Below, one piece after another: positions 47,541 through 56,389 of a DNA stretch of 64,000 nt. The notes under the pieces were generated by a model. It was not told the DNA's origin, did not search any database, and saw nothing but the letters and a program-made list of their open reading frames with translations. Positions within the stretch are counted from its first letter, which is position 1. The number at the start of each line of letters is the position of its first letter. The position numbers and the translations under genes are program-made. Where the stretch lies: contig NZ_CP102384.1 of assembly GCF_024628865.1 (NCBI RefSeq), positions 3,483,001 through 3,547,000 of the forward strand, written 5' to 3'. The DNA is from Sphingopyxis sp. DBS4 (GTDB lineage: Bacteria; Pseudomonadota; Alphaproteobacteria; Sphingomonadales; Sphingomonadaceae).

Positions 47541-48107
47541 ATGTTCCATCCCGATCTCGCCCGGCATCCCGATTCCTGTCCCGCGCTAGTGCTCAACGCC
47601 GATTATACGCCGCTCAGCTACTACCCCTTGAGCCTGTGGCCATGGCAGACCGCGGTCAAGGCGGTTTTCCTCGACCGGGTCACCATCGTCGAGAATTACG
47701 AGCGCGAGATTCATTCGCCGACGCGGACGATGCCGATCCCCAGCGTGATCGCGCTCCGCCAATATGTGAAGCCGTCGCAGCACCCGGCCTTCACCCGCTT
47801 CAACCTGTTCCTGCGCGACCGCTTCGCGTGCCAATATTGCGGGTCGGGCAAGGATCTGACCTTTGACCATGTCGTGCCGCGCCGGCTCGGCGGGCGGACG
47901 ACGTGGGAGAATGTCGCGACCGCCTGCGCGCCGTGCAACCTCAAAAAGGGCGGGCGCACGCCGCAGCAGGCGCACATGCCGCTTTATCGCCAGCCGTGGC
48001 GGCCGACGAGCTGGCAGCTTCAGGACAATGGCCGCGCCTTTCCGCCGAACTATCTGCACGAAAGCTGGATCGACTGGCTTTACTGGGATGTCGAACTGGA
48101 AGGCTGA
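47541..48107 (+). CDS. HNH endonuclease
   Basis: The 188-residue protein contains a C-terminal HNH fold: CQYCGSGKDLTFDHVVPRRLGGRTTWENVATACAPCNLKKGG (two CxxC zinc pairs, the catalytic HH block and NxxxAC). The N-terminal half is LVLNADYTPLSYYPLSLWPW. Such widespread chromosomal proteins are of unknown role, possibly in DNA repair, and are not restriction-linked here. ATG 47541 is preferred; there is only a weak ribosome-binding site. Divergent from gluQ. Confidence 0.9.
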   Translation: MFHPDLARHPDSCPALVLNADYTPLSYYPLSLWPWQTAVKAVFLDRVTIVENYEREIHSPTRTMPIPSVIALRQYVKPSQHPAFTRFNLFLRDRFACQYCGSGKDLTFDHVVPRRLGGRTTWENVATACAPCNLKKGGRTPQQAHMPLYRQPWRPTSWQLQDNGRAFPPNYLHESWIDWLYWDVELEG

Positions 48108-48134
48108 CGGGAACCCGAACGGGGCGGACAGAAG

Positions 48135-48352
48135 GATATTCGCGCAGAGGCCACAGAGAATTTTGATTCACGCGGAGACACGGAGACGCGGAGATTTTGG
48201 CTCAGGCTGACAGGCCTCTTTCCTGTCTCTCCATCCCGGTCTTCCAATAGGTCGCAAGATAAGGCCGCTTCGCGGCAGGCCCTAACCTCTCCGCGTCTCC
48301 GCGTGAACCAAATCCAACCTCTCTGCGATCTCTGCGTCTCTGCGCGAATATC
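48135..48352. repeat. Large imperfect palindrome, element E3 of a three-copy family
   Basis: The outer arms GATATTCGCGCAGAG (48135-48149) and CTCTGCGCGAATATC (48338-48352) are perfect over 15 bp. Inner layers TTCACGCGGAGACACGGAG and CTCCGCGTCTCCGCGTGAA pair nearly perfectly. The core holds GGCTGACAGGCCTC and GCCGCTTCGCGGC, both like E1. It occupies most of the gap 48108-48432, in which no gene is credible. Confidence 0.82.
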
Positions 48353-48432
48353 GTCCTCTTCACTCCTGTTCCCTGCCGTTCACGCCGCAGAAGGGTTACG
48401 CAGAGCATAAGCAGGCAGGAAAGGAAAAGATC

Positions 48433-48843
48433 ATGCTCCGTTTCGCCGCCGCCCTCGCCACCCTGCCGCTCGCCGCCTGCGCGACGATCATGCCGTCCGA
48501 GCAGCCGGTGACGGTGACTGGCGCCATCACCTATCGCGAACGCATGGCGCTGCCGCCGACCGCGCAGGTCGAAATCCGGCTCGACGACGTCAGCCTGATG
48601 GACGCGCCGTCGAAGACGATCGCACAGCAGTCGTTCACCGCCGACGGGCGGCAAGTGCCCTTCGCCTTTTCGCTGACCGTCGATCAGCGCAAGCTCGACG
48701 CCAGGGGGCGCTATGCGGTTGCGGCGCGGATTACCGATGCTTCGGGGAAGCTGATGTTCATCACCGACACACATAATGGCGTGACCTTCGACGGGCGCTC
48801 GCGGATCGAACTGGGCACGCTGGTGATGGTCCGGACGCGCTGA
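48433..48843 (+). CDS. YbaY family outer-membrane lipoprotein
   Basis: The 136-residue lipoprotein has the signal MLRFAAALATLPLAAC. The mature domain begins VTVTGAITYRERMALPPTAQVEIRLDDVS and includes IDQRKLD..YAVAARITD, the YbaY/YscW (PF09619) beta-sandwich pattern. It is probably a small periplasmic-facing lipoprotein linked to outer-membrane stability. AGGAAAAG precedes ATG 48433. Confidence 0.85.
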   Translation: MLRFAAALATLPLAACATIMPSEQPVTVTGAITYRERMALPPTAQVEIRLDDVSLMDAPSKTIAQQSFTADGRQVPFAFSLTVDQRKLDARGRYAVAARITDASGKLMFITDTHNGVTFDGRSRIELGTLVMVRTR

Positions 48844-48977
48844 GAATATAGCGATCGCGTCCGGATTGGCGGCATTAACGCAATGGGCATTGATTAAGCT
48901 GAACCGGCCGACCATCCTGCCTTGGGGAGGTCATCGCGTGGGGCGCGCCTTGACCAAACATCAGGGGGAATGATCCT

Positions 48978-49424
48978 ATGGCATATGAAGGTGGAGTCGG
49001 GGGGACGTTCAAGAATTTGTGGTCGCCCGACCTGACGACTCGCGCGGGCGCGCTCAGCGCAGCGCAAACGGCATCGACGGCACTCACCATCGTCGCTGTC
49101 CTGAGCAGCCTGGGATTATGGTTTTCGGTCGGCACCGACAATCTGATGCGGCTCATCGGCCAAGCCAATCCCGTCATCCTGATTGCCGTTGCCCAGATCA
49201 TATTGATGTTTGTCGCCGCCGCACTCCTTCGTCGGGGACGGGGCATCGTTGTCGGAATCCTTGCGACGCTGTTATATTTCCTCGGCACGATCCTCAACGG
49301 AACCCCCACATCCTGGGTCGTCGGCGCCGTGCTGCTGGGAGCGATGGTCGGCGGGGTCCGCGGCGCACTTGCCTTGCGGCGCGGAAAAGGCTTTTCCGAC
49401 GACGTCTACGACACCTTCGCCTGA
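48978..49424 (+). CDS. Small integral membrane protein of unknown function
   Basis: The 148-residue protein has four hydrophobic segments (ALTIVAVLSSLGLWFSVG; PVILIAVAQIILMFVAAALL; IVVGILATLLYFLGTIL; SWVVGAVLLGAMVGGVRGAL) and short soluble ends. The N-terminus MAYEGGVGGTFKNLWSPDL has no signal sequence. I do not recognise the family. GGGGGAAT precedes the ATG. Its location 70 nt upstream of ppc is suggestive of co-transcription but not proof. Confidence 0.7.
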   Translation: MAYEGGVGGTFKNLWSPDLTTRAGALSAAQTASTALTIVAVLSSLGLWFSVGTDNLMRLIGQANPVILIAVAQIILMFVAAALLRRGRGIVVGILATLLYFLGTILNGTPTSWVVGAVLLGAMVGGVRGALALRRGKGFSDDVYDTFA

Positions 49425-49494
49425 CGGACTGCCAAGCGCGGCATAGCTATGCGCCGCTTGACGTAGCGTTCGCTGCAGTGCAGCAAGTGCGCTC

Positions 49495-52164
49495 ATGGGC
49501 CCACCGATCCAGATCAGCCAGAACCCCGACATCCGCTATCTCGGGCGGATCCTTGGCGACGTCATCCGCGCCTATGGCGGCGAGAAACTGTTCCGGCAGA
49601 CCGAATATATCCGATCGTCGAGCGTCGACCGCCATCGCGGCATCGCTGGAGCGGAAGCGATCGATCCGGGGCTCGACGCGCTGAGCCTCGACGACACGAT
49701 CGCCTTTGTGCGCGGCTTCATGCTCTTTTCGATGCTCGCCAACCTCGCCGAGGACAGACAAGGCGTCGCCGCCGAGCCCGAGGCGACGGTCGCCGCGGCG
49801 CTGGACAAGCTGAAGGGCGACGGGATCGGCCGCGACGCGGTCGCAGCGCTGCTGGACGCCGCGCTCGTCGCGCCGGTGTTGACCGCGCACCCGACCGAGG
49901 TGCGGCGCAAGTCGGTGCTCGACCACAAGAATCGCATCGCGGACCTGATGCGGCTGCGCGACGCGGGGCTGGACGAAACCCCCGAAGGCGACGCGATCGA
50001 GGATGCGATCCGCCGTCAGGTCGTGCTACTGTGGCAGACGCGGCCGCTGCGCACCGAGAAATTGTTCGTCGCCGACGAGATCGACAATGCGCTCACTTAT
50101 TTGCGCGATGTCTTCCTGCCGGTGGTGCCGCGGCTCTACGCCCGCTGGGAAAAGGAGCTGGGAACGCGCCCGGCGAGTTTCCTGCGCGTCGGGAGCTGGA
50201 TCGGCGGCGACCGCGACGGCAATCCCTTCGTCACCGCCGAGACGCTGCACATGGCGACGAGCCGCAATGCGGCGGCGGTGCTCGGCCATTATGCCGACGC
50301 GGTCCATGCGCTCGGCGCCGAGCTGTCGGTGTCATCCGCGCTGGCGCCGGTCCCCGCCGCGGTCGAGGCGCTGGCCGAAGCGAGCGGCGACACCGCGCCG
50401 AGCCGCAGCGACGAGCCCTATCGCCGCGCGCTGTCGGGCATCTACGCGCGCATCTGCGCGACTTACGCCGCCATCGTCGGCGAAGCGCCGCCGCGCCCGT
50501 CGCCACTGGCGGGCGACGCCTATCGCACCCCCGCCGATTTTCGCCGCGACCTCGTCACCATCGCCGACGGCCTGTCGGCGAGCGGCGAGGGGCAGCTTGC
50601 GGGGATCGGCGCGCTCGGGCGATTGATCCGCGCGGTCGAGGTCTTCGGCTTCCACCTCGCGACGCTCGACATGCGGCAGAACAGCGCGGTGCACGAGCGC
50701 GTGCTCGCCGAACTTCTCAGGGTTTCGGGGGTCGAAGCCGACTATCTCGCGCTGGACGAGGAAGCGCGCGTCGCGCTGCTGCGCCGCGAGCTCGGCGTCA
50801 ACCGCCCGCTCGCGGCGCCGTGGCACCAGTGGAGCGAAGAGACTGCGGGCGAACTCGCGATCGTCCACGCCGCCGCCGCGATCCGCGCCAGGCTGGGCCC
50901 CGACGCGATCGTGCAATGGATCATCAGCAAGGCCGAAAGCCTGTCCGACCTGCTCGAGGTTCATGTCCTCGCGCGCGAGGCGGGGCTGTGGTCGGCCGAG
51001 GGCGCCGACACGCTGATGGTCGTGCCCCTGTTCGAGACGATCGCCGACCTCGATGACGCGCCCGCGATCATGGCGCGCTATTTCGCGCTGCCCGAAATCG
51101 CGCCGCAGGTCGCCGCGCGCGGGCATCAGGAAGTGATGATCGGCTATTCGGATTCGAACAAGGACGGGGGCTATCTGACCTCGACCTGGGGGCTGCACCA
51201 GGCGTCGGATGCGCTGACCCCGGTGTTCGACGCCGCGGGCAGCGCGATGCAGCTGTTCCACGGCCGCGGCGGCGCGGTCGGGCGCGGCGGCGGCAGCGCC
51301 TTCGCGGCGATCCGCGCGCAGCCCGCGGGAACGGTGCAGGGCCGCATCCGCATCACCGAGCAGGGCGAGGTGATCGCGGCCAAATATGGCACCGCCGACA
51401 GCGCGGCGACCAATCTGGAGGCGATGGTGTCGGCGAGCCTGCTCGCCAGCCTCGAGCCCGAGGGGCTGAACGCCGCGAACTGCGGGCGCTTCACCGCAGC
51501 GATGGACGCGCTGTCGGGCACGGCGTTCGGGGCGTATCGCGGCCTTGTCTACGACACACCGGCGTTCAAGGATTTCTTCCGCGCGATGACCCCGATCGCC
51601 GAGATCGCGGGGCTCAAGATCGGATCGCGCCCGTCGAGCCGCACCAAATCGACCGCAATCGAGGATCTGCGCGCGATCCCTTGGGTGTTCAGCTGGGCGC
51701 AGGCGCGCACGATGCTGCCCGGCTGGTACGGGACGGGCGAGGCCTTCGCGGCGTTCGGCGATCAGGCGCTGCTCGCCGACATGGCGCAAAGCTGGCCCTT
51801 CTTCGCCGCGCTGCTCGACAATATGGAGATGGTGCTCGCGAAATCGGACATGGGAATCGCGGCGCGCTATGCCGAACTGGCCGCCCATGTCGACGGGCAC
51901 GACGCGATCTTCGCGCGTGTCCGCGACGGCTGGAACCGCGCGCATGACGGGCTGCTCCGGGTCACCGGCCAGTCGCGGCTGCTCGAGAAGAATCCCGCCC
52001 TCGAAGCGTCGATCCGGCTGCGACTGCCCTATATCGAGCCGCTCAACCTGCTGCAGATCGAACTGATGAAGCGCCACCGCGCGGGCGAAACCGACCCGCG
52101 CATTGCCGAGGGCATCCAGCTCACGATCAACGCGATCGCGACGGCACTCAGGAACAGCGGGTAG
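49495..52164 (+). CDS. ppc: Phosphoenolpyruvate carboxylase
   Basis: The 889-residue protein carries LTAHPTEVRRK with catalytic His near residue 132, the RVGSWIGGDRDGNPFVT block, MIGYSDSNKDGGYLTSTWG and the glycine loop FHGRGGAVGRGGG, and it ends in RNSG (family C-terminal). It forms oxaloacetate from PEP and bicarbonate. The allosteric residues resemble the bacterial form. ATG 49495 is the only start before the conserved region. An IR element follows the stop. Confidence 0.97.
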   Translation: MGPPIQISQNPDIRYLGRILGDVIRAYGGEKLFRQTEYIRSSSVDRHRGIAGAEAIDPGLDALSLDDTIAFVRGFMLFSMLANLAEDRQGVAAEPEATVAAALDKLKGDGIGRDAVAALLDAALVAPVLTAHPTEVRRKSVLDHKNRIADLMRLRDAGLDETPEGDAIEDAIRRQVVLLWQTRPLRTEKLFVADEIDNALTYLRDVFLPVVPRLYARWEKELGTRPASFLRVGSWIGGDRDGNPFVTAETLHMATSRNAAAVLGHYADAVHALGAELSVSSALAPVPAAVEALAEASGDTAPSRSDEPYRRALSGIYARICATYAAIVGEAPPRPSPLAGDAYRTPADFRRDLVTIADGLSASGEGQLAGIGALGRLIRAVEVFGFHLATLDMRQNSAVHERVLAELLRVSGVEADYLALDEEARVALLRRELGVNRPLAAPWHQWSEETAGELAIVHAAAAIRARLGPDAIVQWIISKAESLSDLLEVHVLAREAGLWSAEGADTLMVVPLFETIADLDDAPAIMARYFALPEIAPQVAARGHQEVMIGYSDSNKDGGYLTSTWGLHQASDALTPVFDAAGSAMQLFHGRGGAVGRGGGSAFAAIRAQPAGTVQGRIRITEQGEVIAAKYGTADSAATNLEAMVSASLLASLEPEGLNAANCGRFTAAMDALSGTAFGAYRGLVYDTPAFKDFFRAMTPIAEIAGLKIGSRPSSRTKSTAIEDLRAIPWVFSWAQARTMLPGWYGTGEAFAAFGDQALLADMAQSWPFFAALLDNMEMVLAKSDMGIAARYAELAAHVDGHDAIFARVRDGWNRAHDGLLRVTGQSRLLEKNPALEASIRLRLPYIEPLNLLQIELMKRHRAGETDPRIAEGIQLTINAIATALRNSG

Positions 52165-52175
52165 ACCCAAACACC

Positions 52176-52269
52176 GTCATTGCGAGCGGAGCGAAGCAAT
52201 CTCCAGCTATCGGCCCTGCGCAAGGCCGATAGCTGGAGATTGCTTCGTCGCTATGCTCCTCGCAATGAC
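52176..52269. repeat. GTCATTGCGAG-type composite inverted repeat
   Basis: The outer arms GTCATTGCGAG (52176-52186) and CTCGCAATGAC (52259-52269) flank a perfect 23-bp inner pair (52193-52215 with 52224-52246) around an 8-nt loop. It lies directly past the ppc stop and before the opposing lipoprotein gene; no transposase is present. Confidence 0.88.
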
Positions 52270-52282
52270 AATGGTCGTCGCG

Positions 52283-52795
52283 TCACCCCTTGGTGATCAG
52301 CACCTTGCCCTTGGCGTTCGCACCATCGGGGGTGAAGTCGATCGTGAAATCGTCGCCGTCCTTCGATCGGCCCGCAAGCCTGTCGCCGGTGCGGGTGACC
52401 TTGATGCCCTTTTTGGCGAATTCGCCCGCCATCCAGTCGGCGGCCTTCGCCGGCGCCGCGGGCGAGGTGAAGCCGAGTTCGACCTTGGCCTTGTCGCTAT
52501 CGTCCCTGACGTTCGCGTCGACGTTGACCGTCGTGACCTTGCTGCCGGGATAGAGCTTTACGCCGTCGATGTCGAAATCGCTCTCGATGTCGAGGTTGGC
52601 GAAATCGGGGAGCTTCATGTCGATCCCGGCACCCTCGCCGCCGATCTTGATCCGGCCGCCGTCCTTGTCGGCGCTGATGTGGACCCCGCCCTTTTCGTCG
52701 CCGGCGTTGATCGAAACTTCGGGCTGGTCTTTCTTCTCGCTCTGCCCGCAGGCGGCGAGAAGCATCATCGGGGGGAGCAGATAGGCGAAACGCAT
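52283..52795 (-). CDS. Lipoprotein of unknown function (170 aa)
   Basis: The lipoprotein signal is MRFAYLLPPMMLLAAC. The mature protein is acidic and glycine-rich with repeated short strands (EVSINAGDEKGGVHISADKDGGRIKIGGEGAG), then VKLYPGSKVTTVNVDAN and a C-terminal AADWMAGEFAKKGIKVTRTGDR region. The overall pattern is a repeat-rich beta domain; no family is recognised. AGGAGAT lies just before ATG 52795. Confidence 0.8.
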   Translation of the reverse strand: MRFAYLLPPMMLLAACGQSEKKDQPEVSINAGDEKGGVHISADKDGGRIKIGGEGAGIDMKLPDFANLDIESDFDIDGVKLYPGSKVTTVNVDANVRDDSDKAKVELGFTSPAAPAKAADWMAGEFAKKGIKVTRTGDRLAGRSKDGDDFTIDFTPDGANAKGKVLITKG

Positions 52796-52856
52796 CGGGC
52801 ATCTCCTTAGTGCATTGTTTGAATAATACACCTTGGAGATTGGCGGGTCAACGTCT

Positions 52857-52953
52857 CATCCATCGTCATGCTGAACTCGATTCAGCATCCATTCGCCCTC
52901 ACCTGTGGGGCGAGCGCCGAATGGACCCCGGATCAAGTCCGGGGTGACGAAGA
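52857..52953. repeat. Composite palindrome downstream of the SDR gene
   Basis: It contains ATGCTGAACTCGATTCAGCAT, TCCATTCG paired with CGAATGGA, and CCCCGGATCAAGTCCGGGG (52926-52944). It lies just past the SDR stop at 52968 (minus strand) and may serve as a terminator. Confidence 0.65.
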
Positions 52954-52967
52954 CAATAAGGGACGGG

Positions 52968-53771
52968 TCAGGCGTCGATGCTGGTCTTGAGGTCGCCGTG
53001 CACCAGCCCGCCGTCGACCGCGATCGTGTCGCCGACGACATAGTCGCCCGCCTTCGACGCGAGGAAGATCGCGGCGCCCGCCATGTCCTCGGGATTGCCG
53101 ATGCGCTTGACCGGAATGCTTTTCGCCACGGCATCGCCATGGTCGCGCGCGGCCTTGTTCATGTCCGACTGGAAGGCGCCCGGCGCGATCGCGGTGACGA
53201 GGATATGATCGGTGACCAACCGCGCCGCGAGGCGCTTGGTGAGATAAAGGATCGCCGCCTTCGACGCGTGGTAGCTGTAGGTCTCCCACGGATTGAGGCG
53301 CAGACCGTCGATCGAGCCGATGTTGATGACCTTCGCCGGACGGTCGGCGGTGCCCGCAGCCTTGAGCAGGCCGTGGAGCGCCTGCGTCAGGAAGAAGGGC
53401 GACTTGACGTTGATGTCCATCACCTTGTCCCAGCCCGCCTCGGGGAAGCCCTCGAACGGCTCGCCCCACGCGGCGCCCGCGTTGTTGACGAGGATGTCGA
53501 GGCGTTCCTCGCGCGCTTCGAGTTCCTTGGCGAGCGCGCGGCAACCCTCGACGGTCGAGAGGTCGACGGGAAGCCCGATGACCTTGCCCGGATAGCGCGT
53601 TTCGAAATCGGCAACGGCTTCCTCGATCTGCGCGGTCTTGCGCGCCGAGATATAGACGCGCGCGCAGCCCGCGGCGAGATAGCCCTCGACGATCATCTTG
53701 CCGATGCCGCGCGAGCCGCCGGTGACGAGTGCGATGCGGCCATCGAGGCCGAACATGTCCTGAAGATTCAT
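52968..53771 (-). CDS. SDR family oxidoreductase
   Basis: The 267-residue classical SDR has the cofactor motif TGGSRGIGK (17-25), NNAGA, IGSIDG with the catalytic Ser, and YHASKAA (Tyr/Lys). An unusual RLNPWETYSYHASK precedes the active site. The closest look is gluconate/3-oxoacyl-type dehydrogenases, but the substrate is unknown. GGAGAAC precedes the ATG. It lies next to two acyl-CoA dehydrogenases with a 145-nt spacer holding a palindrome. Confidence 0.88.
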   Translation of the reverse strand: MNLQDMFGLDGRIALVTGGSRGIGKMIVEGYLAAGCARVYISARKTAQIEEAVADFETRYPGKVIGLPVDLSTVEGCRALAKELEAREERLDILVNNAGAAWGEPFEGFPEAGWDKVMDINVKSPFFLTQALHGLLKAAGTADRPAKVINIGSIDGLRLNPWETYSYHASKAAILYLTKRLAARLVTDHILVTAIAPGAFQSDMNKAARDHGDAVAKSIPVKRIGNPEDMAGAAIFLASKAGDYVVGDTIAVDGGLVHGDLKTSIDA

Positions 53772-53788
53772 TGTCGTTCTCCGATATT

Positions 53789-53904
53789 CCCCTCCCGCTT
53801 GCGGGAGGGGTTAGGGGTGGGCCAGCAACGGTGCGGTTGCCCACCCCGCTGCGAGTAGCGAGCAAGCTCGCAACTCTCGCTGCCCCTCCCGCCAGCGGGA
53901 GGGG
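53789..53904. repeat. Composite palindrome with CCCCTCCCGC...GCGGGAGGGG hairpins (second copy)
   Basis: Hairpins at 53789-53810 and 53883-53904 flank GGGGTGGGC and a CGAGCAAGCTCG hairpin. The parts resemble those at 38446-38561 in reverse order. It lies between the SDR and acyl-CoA dehydrogenase genes on the minus strand. Confidence 0.75.
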
Positions 53905-53915
53905 ATGGGTTCAAC

Positions 53916-55034
53916 TCAGTAGCCGTTCATCCGCGCAACCTGGTCGATGTGATAATGCACATCGCCCATATATTCGGCGAGCGCGCGGTCGCGTTTCATA
54001 TAGAGGCCGATGTCATATTCGTCGGTCATGCCGATGCCGCCGTGCATCTGCACGCCCTCACGCACCGCGAGGTTGGCGGCGCGGCCGGCCTTCGCCTTGG
54101 CGACCGAGACCATCAGCTTCGCGCCCTCGCTACCTTCGTCGAGCAGTTGCTGCGCCTTCATCACCGTGGCGCGCGCGACCTCCATTTCGCCATAGAGATG
54201 CGCGGCGCGGTGCTGGAGGCCCTGGAACTCGCCGATCAGCTTGCCGAACTGCTTGCGTTCCTTGAGGTAGGTGACGGTCCGATCCATCGCGCCCTGACCG
54301 ACGCCGACCATTTCGGCCGCAGCGCCGGTGCGGGTGGCGGCGAGCAAAGCGTCGAGGATGTCGCCGCCGGCATCGACCTCGCCGATCACCGCATCGGCAT
54401 CGACTTCGACCCCGTCGAGGGTGACGTGGCTCGCGAGGCTCGAGTCGACGAGGCGGCGCGGATCGGCGGTCAGGCCTTTCGCATCCTTCGGCACCGCGAA
54501 CAAAGTGATCCCGCCGTCGGTCTTCGCCGCGACGATGCTCATGTCGGCGACATGACCGTGAAGCACGAAGCTCTTCTTGCCGTCGAGGCGGAAGCCGTTG
54601 CCGGCGCGGGTCGCGGTGGTGGCGATGCGGTCGGGGCGGTGCTTGGCGCCTTCGTCGATCGCGAGCGCGACGATCGCTTCGCCGCTGGCGATCGCGGGGA
54701 GCCAGCGGCCCGCCTGCGTGCCGCCCGCCTTCGCGAGTGCGGCGACCGCGCCGACGCTGGTCGCGAGGAACGGCGACGGGGTCAGGTTGCGGCCGATCTC
54801 CTCGAGCACGATGCCCGCCTCCATATGCCCCATGCCGAGCCCGCCGTGCGCTTCGGGAACGAGCATGCCGGGCAAGCCCATTTCGGTGAACTGGGCCCAG
54901 AGGTCGCGCGAGAAGCCGGTGGCGTCGGCGCTGTCGCGAAGCTGGCGGAGGTGCGCGACCGGCGCCTGCTCGGCCACGAAGGGCGCGACGCTGTCCTTGA
55001 GCATCGCCTGGTCGTCGTTGTGATAAAGCGGCAT
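53916..55034 (-). CDS. Acyl-CoA dehydrogenase family protein (possible non-catalytic partner)
   Basis: The 372-residue flavoprotein of the ACAD fold begins MPLYHNDDQAMLKDSVAPF and has a middle LDGKKSFVLHG and DGVEVDADAV, then VQMHGGIGMTDEYDIGLYMKR. Near the end, where a catalytic Glu is expected, it reads EYMGDVHYHIDQVARM, so the usual base may be missing. It starts 3 nt past the stop of a second ACAD gene. Pairing of a normal and a degenerate ACAD subunit is known in heteromeric enzymes of steroid catabolism; that fit is an inference. The substrate is unknown. Confidence 0.85.
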   Translation of the reverse strand: MPLYHNDDQAMLKDSVAPFVAEQAPVAHLRQLRDSADATGFSRDLWAQFTEMGLPGMLVPEAHGGLGMGHMEAGIVLEEIGRNLTPSPFLATSVGAVAALAKAGGTQAGRWLPAIASGEAIVALAIDEGAKHRPDRIATTATRAGNGFRLDGKKSFVLHGHVADMSIVAAKTDGGITLFAVPKDAKGLTADPRRLVDSSLASHVTLDGVEVDADAVIGEVDAGGDILDALLAATRTGAAAEMVGVGQGAMDRTVTYLKERKQFGKLIGEFQGLQHRAAHLYGEMEVARATVMKAQQLLDEGSEGAKLMVSVAKAKAGRAANLAVREGVQMHGGIGMTDEYDIGLYMKRDRALAEYMGDVHYHIDQVARMNGY

Positions 55035-55037
55035 GGG

Positions 55038-56219
55038 TCAGGCTCCGGGCAGGTCGAGGATACGCTTGGCGATGACGTTGAGCATGACTTCGCTCGTTCC
55101 GCCTTCGATCGAATTGGCCTTGGTGCGCAGCCAGGTGCGCGCGCGGGCGCCGCCCTTGCTCTCCTCGCTGTCCCATTCGAGCGCGTCGCTGCCGCCGCCC
55201 GCCATCACCAGTTCATGGCGGCGCTTGTTGAGCTCAGTGCCGACATATTTCATCATGTTCGACGACGCGGGGTGCGCGCGGCCGGTCTTCCACATGTCCA
55301 TGAAGCGCTCGCCCATCGCACGGTAGGCAAAGACGTCGACGTCGAACGCCGCCATCTCGGCGCGCAGGATCGGATCGTCGAGTTCGCCGGCCGCATTCTT
55401 GCCGAACGCCTTGGCGAAGGCGCCGCCGATGCTGACCATGTCGCCCCCCGCGCCGCCGCCCGAGATCATCTCGCGTTCGTGACCGAGCAGATATTTGGCG
55501 ACGTCCCAGCCGCGGTTGATCTCGCCGACGAACTGCGTCTTCGGCACCTCGACATCGTCGAAGAAGGTTTCGCAGAAGGGCGAGTTGCCCGAAATCAGCA
55601 GGATCGGCTTGGTCGTGACGCCCTTGCTCTCCATATCGAAGAGCATGAAGGTAATGCCCTGATATTTGTTCGCCTTGTCGGTGCGGACGAGGCAGAAAAT
55701 CCAGTCGGCCTTGTCGGCATAGCTGGTCCAGATCTTCGACCCGTTGACGACCCAATGATCGCCCTTGTCCTCGCCAAACGTCTGGAGCGAGACGAGGTCG
55801 CTGCCCGAGCCGGGTTCCGAATAGCCCTGGCACCAGCGGATTTCGCCGCGCGCGATCGGGTTCAGATAATGGACCTTCTGTTCCTCGGTGCCGAATTGCA
55901 GCAGCGCGGGGCCGAGCATCCAGATACCGAAGCTGTCGAGCGGCGAGCGCGCGTGGATGCGCTTCATTTCCTGTTTGAGGACCTTGGTCTCTTCGGGGGT
56001 CAGCCCGGCGCCGCCATAGGGCTTCGGCCAGTCGGGGACGGTATAGCCCTTGGCTACGCAGGCATCGAGCCACTGCTTCTGCGCGGCATTCTTGAACTTA
56101 AATTTGCGTCCGCCCCAGCAGACGTCGTCTTCGTCGCGGATCGGTTCGCGCATTTCGGGGGGACAATTGGCTTCCAGCCACGCGCGCACTTCGATGCGGA
56201 AGGCGTCCAGATCGCTCAT
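55038..56219 (-). CDS. Acyl-CoA dehydrogenase family protein (FadE type)
   Basis: The 393-residue protein has YSEPGSGSDLVSLQTFGE (FAD contact), GSKIWTSYADKADW, and a C-terminal IEGGTSEVMLNVIAKRILDLPG, in which Glu is well placed as catalytic base or near it. It would dehydrogenate acyl-CoA at C2-C3. GAGGAGCC precedes ATG 56219. A LiuR-like operator lies 47 nt upstream. The frame to 56369 is spurious. It forms a tight pair with the downstream ACAD gene. Confidence 0.9.
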   Translation of the reverse strand: MSDLDAFRIEVRAWLEANCPPEMREPIRDEDDVCWGGRKFKFKNAAQKQWLDACVAKGYTVPDWPKPYGGAGLTPEETKVLKQEMKRIHARSPLDSFGIWMLGPALLQFGTEEQKVHYLNPIARGEIRWCQGYSEPGSGSDLVSLQTFGEDKGDHWVVNGSKIWTSYADKADWIFCLVRTDKANKYQGITFMLFDMESKGVTTKPILLISGNSPFCETFFDDVEVPKTQFVGEINRGWDVAKYLLGHEREMISGGGAGGDMVSIGGAFAKAFGKNAAGELDDPILRAEMAAFDVDVFAYRAMGERFMDMWKTGRAHPASSNMMKYVGTELNKRRHELVMAGGGSDALEWDSEESKGGARARTWLRTKANSIEGGTSEVMLNVIAKRILDLPGA

Positions 56220-56265
56220 CTCAAAGGCTCCTCTTCTGGGCACGAAACTAAGGCCTGATCGCTCC

Positions 56266-56281
56266 TTTACGCAAGCGTCAA
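56266..56281. promoter_or_regulatory. LiuR-like operator (degenerate) between divergent ACAD and SDR genes
   Basis: TTTACGCAAGCGTCAA (reverse TTGACGCTTGCGTAAA) fits the MerR-family LiuR consensus TTKACGTnnACGTMAA except for two core changes. It lies between the minus-strand ACAD pair and the plus-strand SDR gene. Compare the nearly perfect site at 60209-60224. Confidence 0.45.
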
Positions 56282-56389
56282 CTTGAGTGCGGGAACCGAC
56301 GCTACGGCGCCGTAACGGAAGGTCGAGAGCCGTTGACGATGGCCGCTTCGCGCCTAAGCTAGGTGGCAAAAGAAAACGGGAGCAGAGAT

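Noticed and set aside
47541..48107. Restriction system or homing endonuclease
   Set aside because: No methylase, intron or intein is nearby; the HNH protein is a common stand-alone chromosomal type.
50332..52170. 612-codon frame opposite ppc
   Set aside because: No motif, basic composition, fully contained in the ppc gene.
53949..56258. 769-codon frame opposite the two ACAD genes
   Set aside because: Composition-driven; the minus-strand ACADs are unambiguous.
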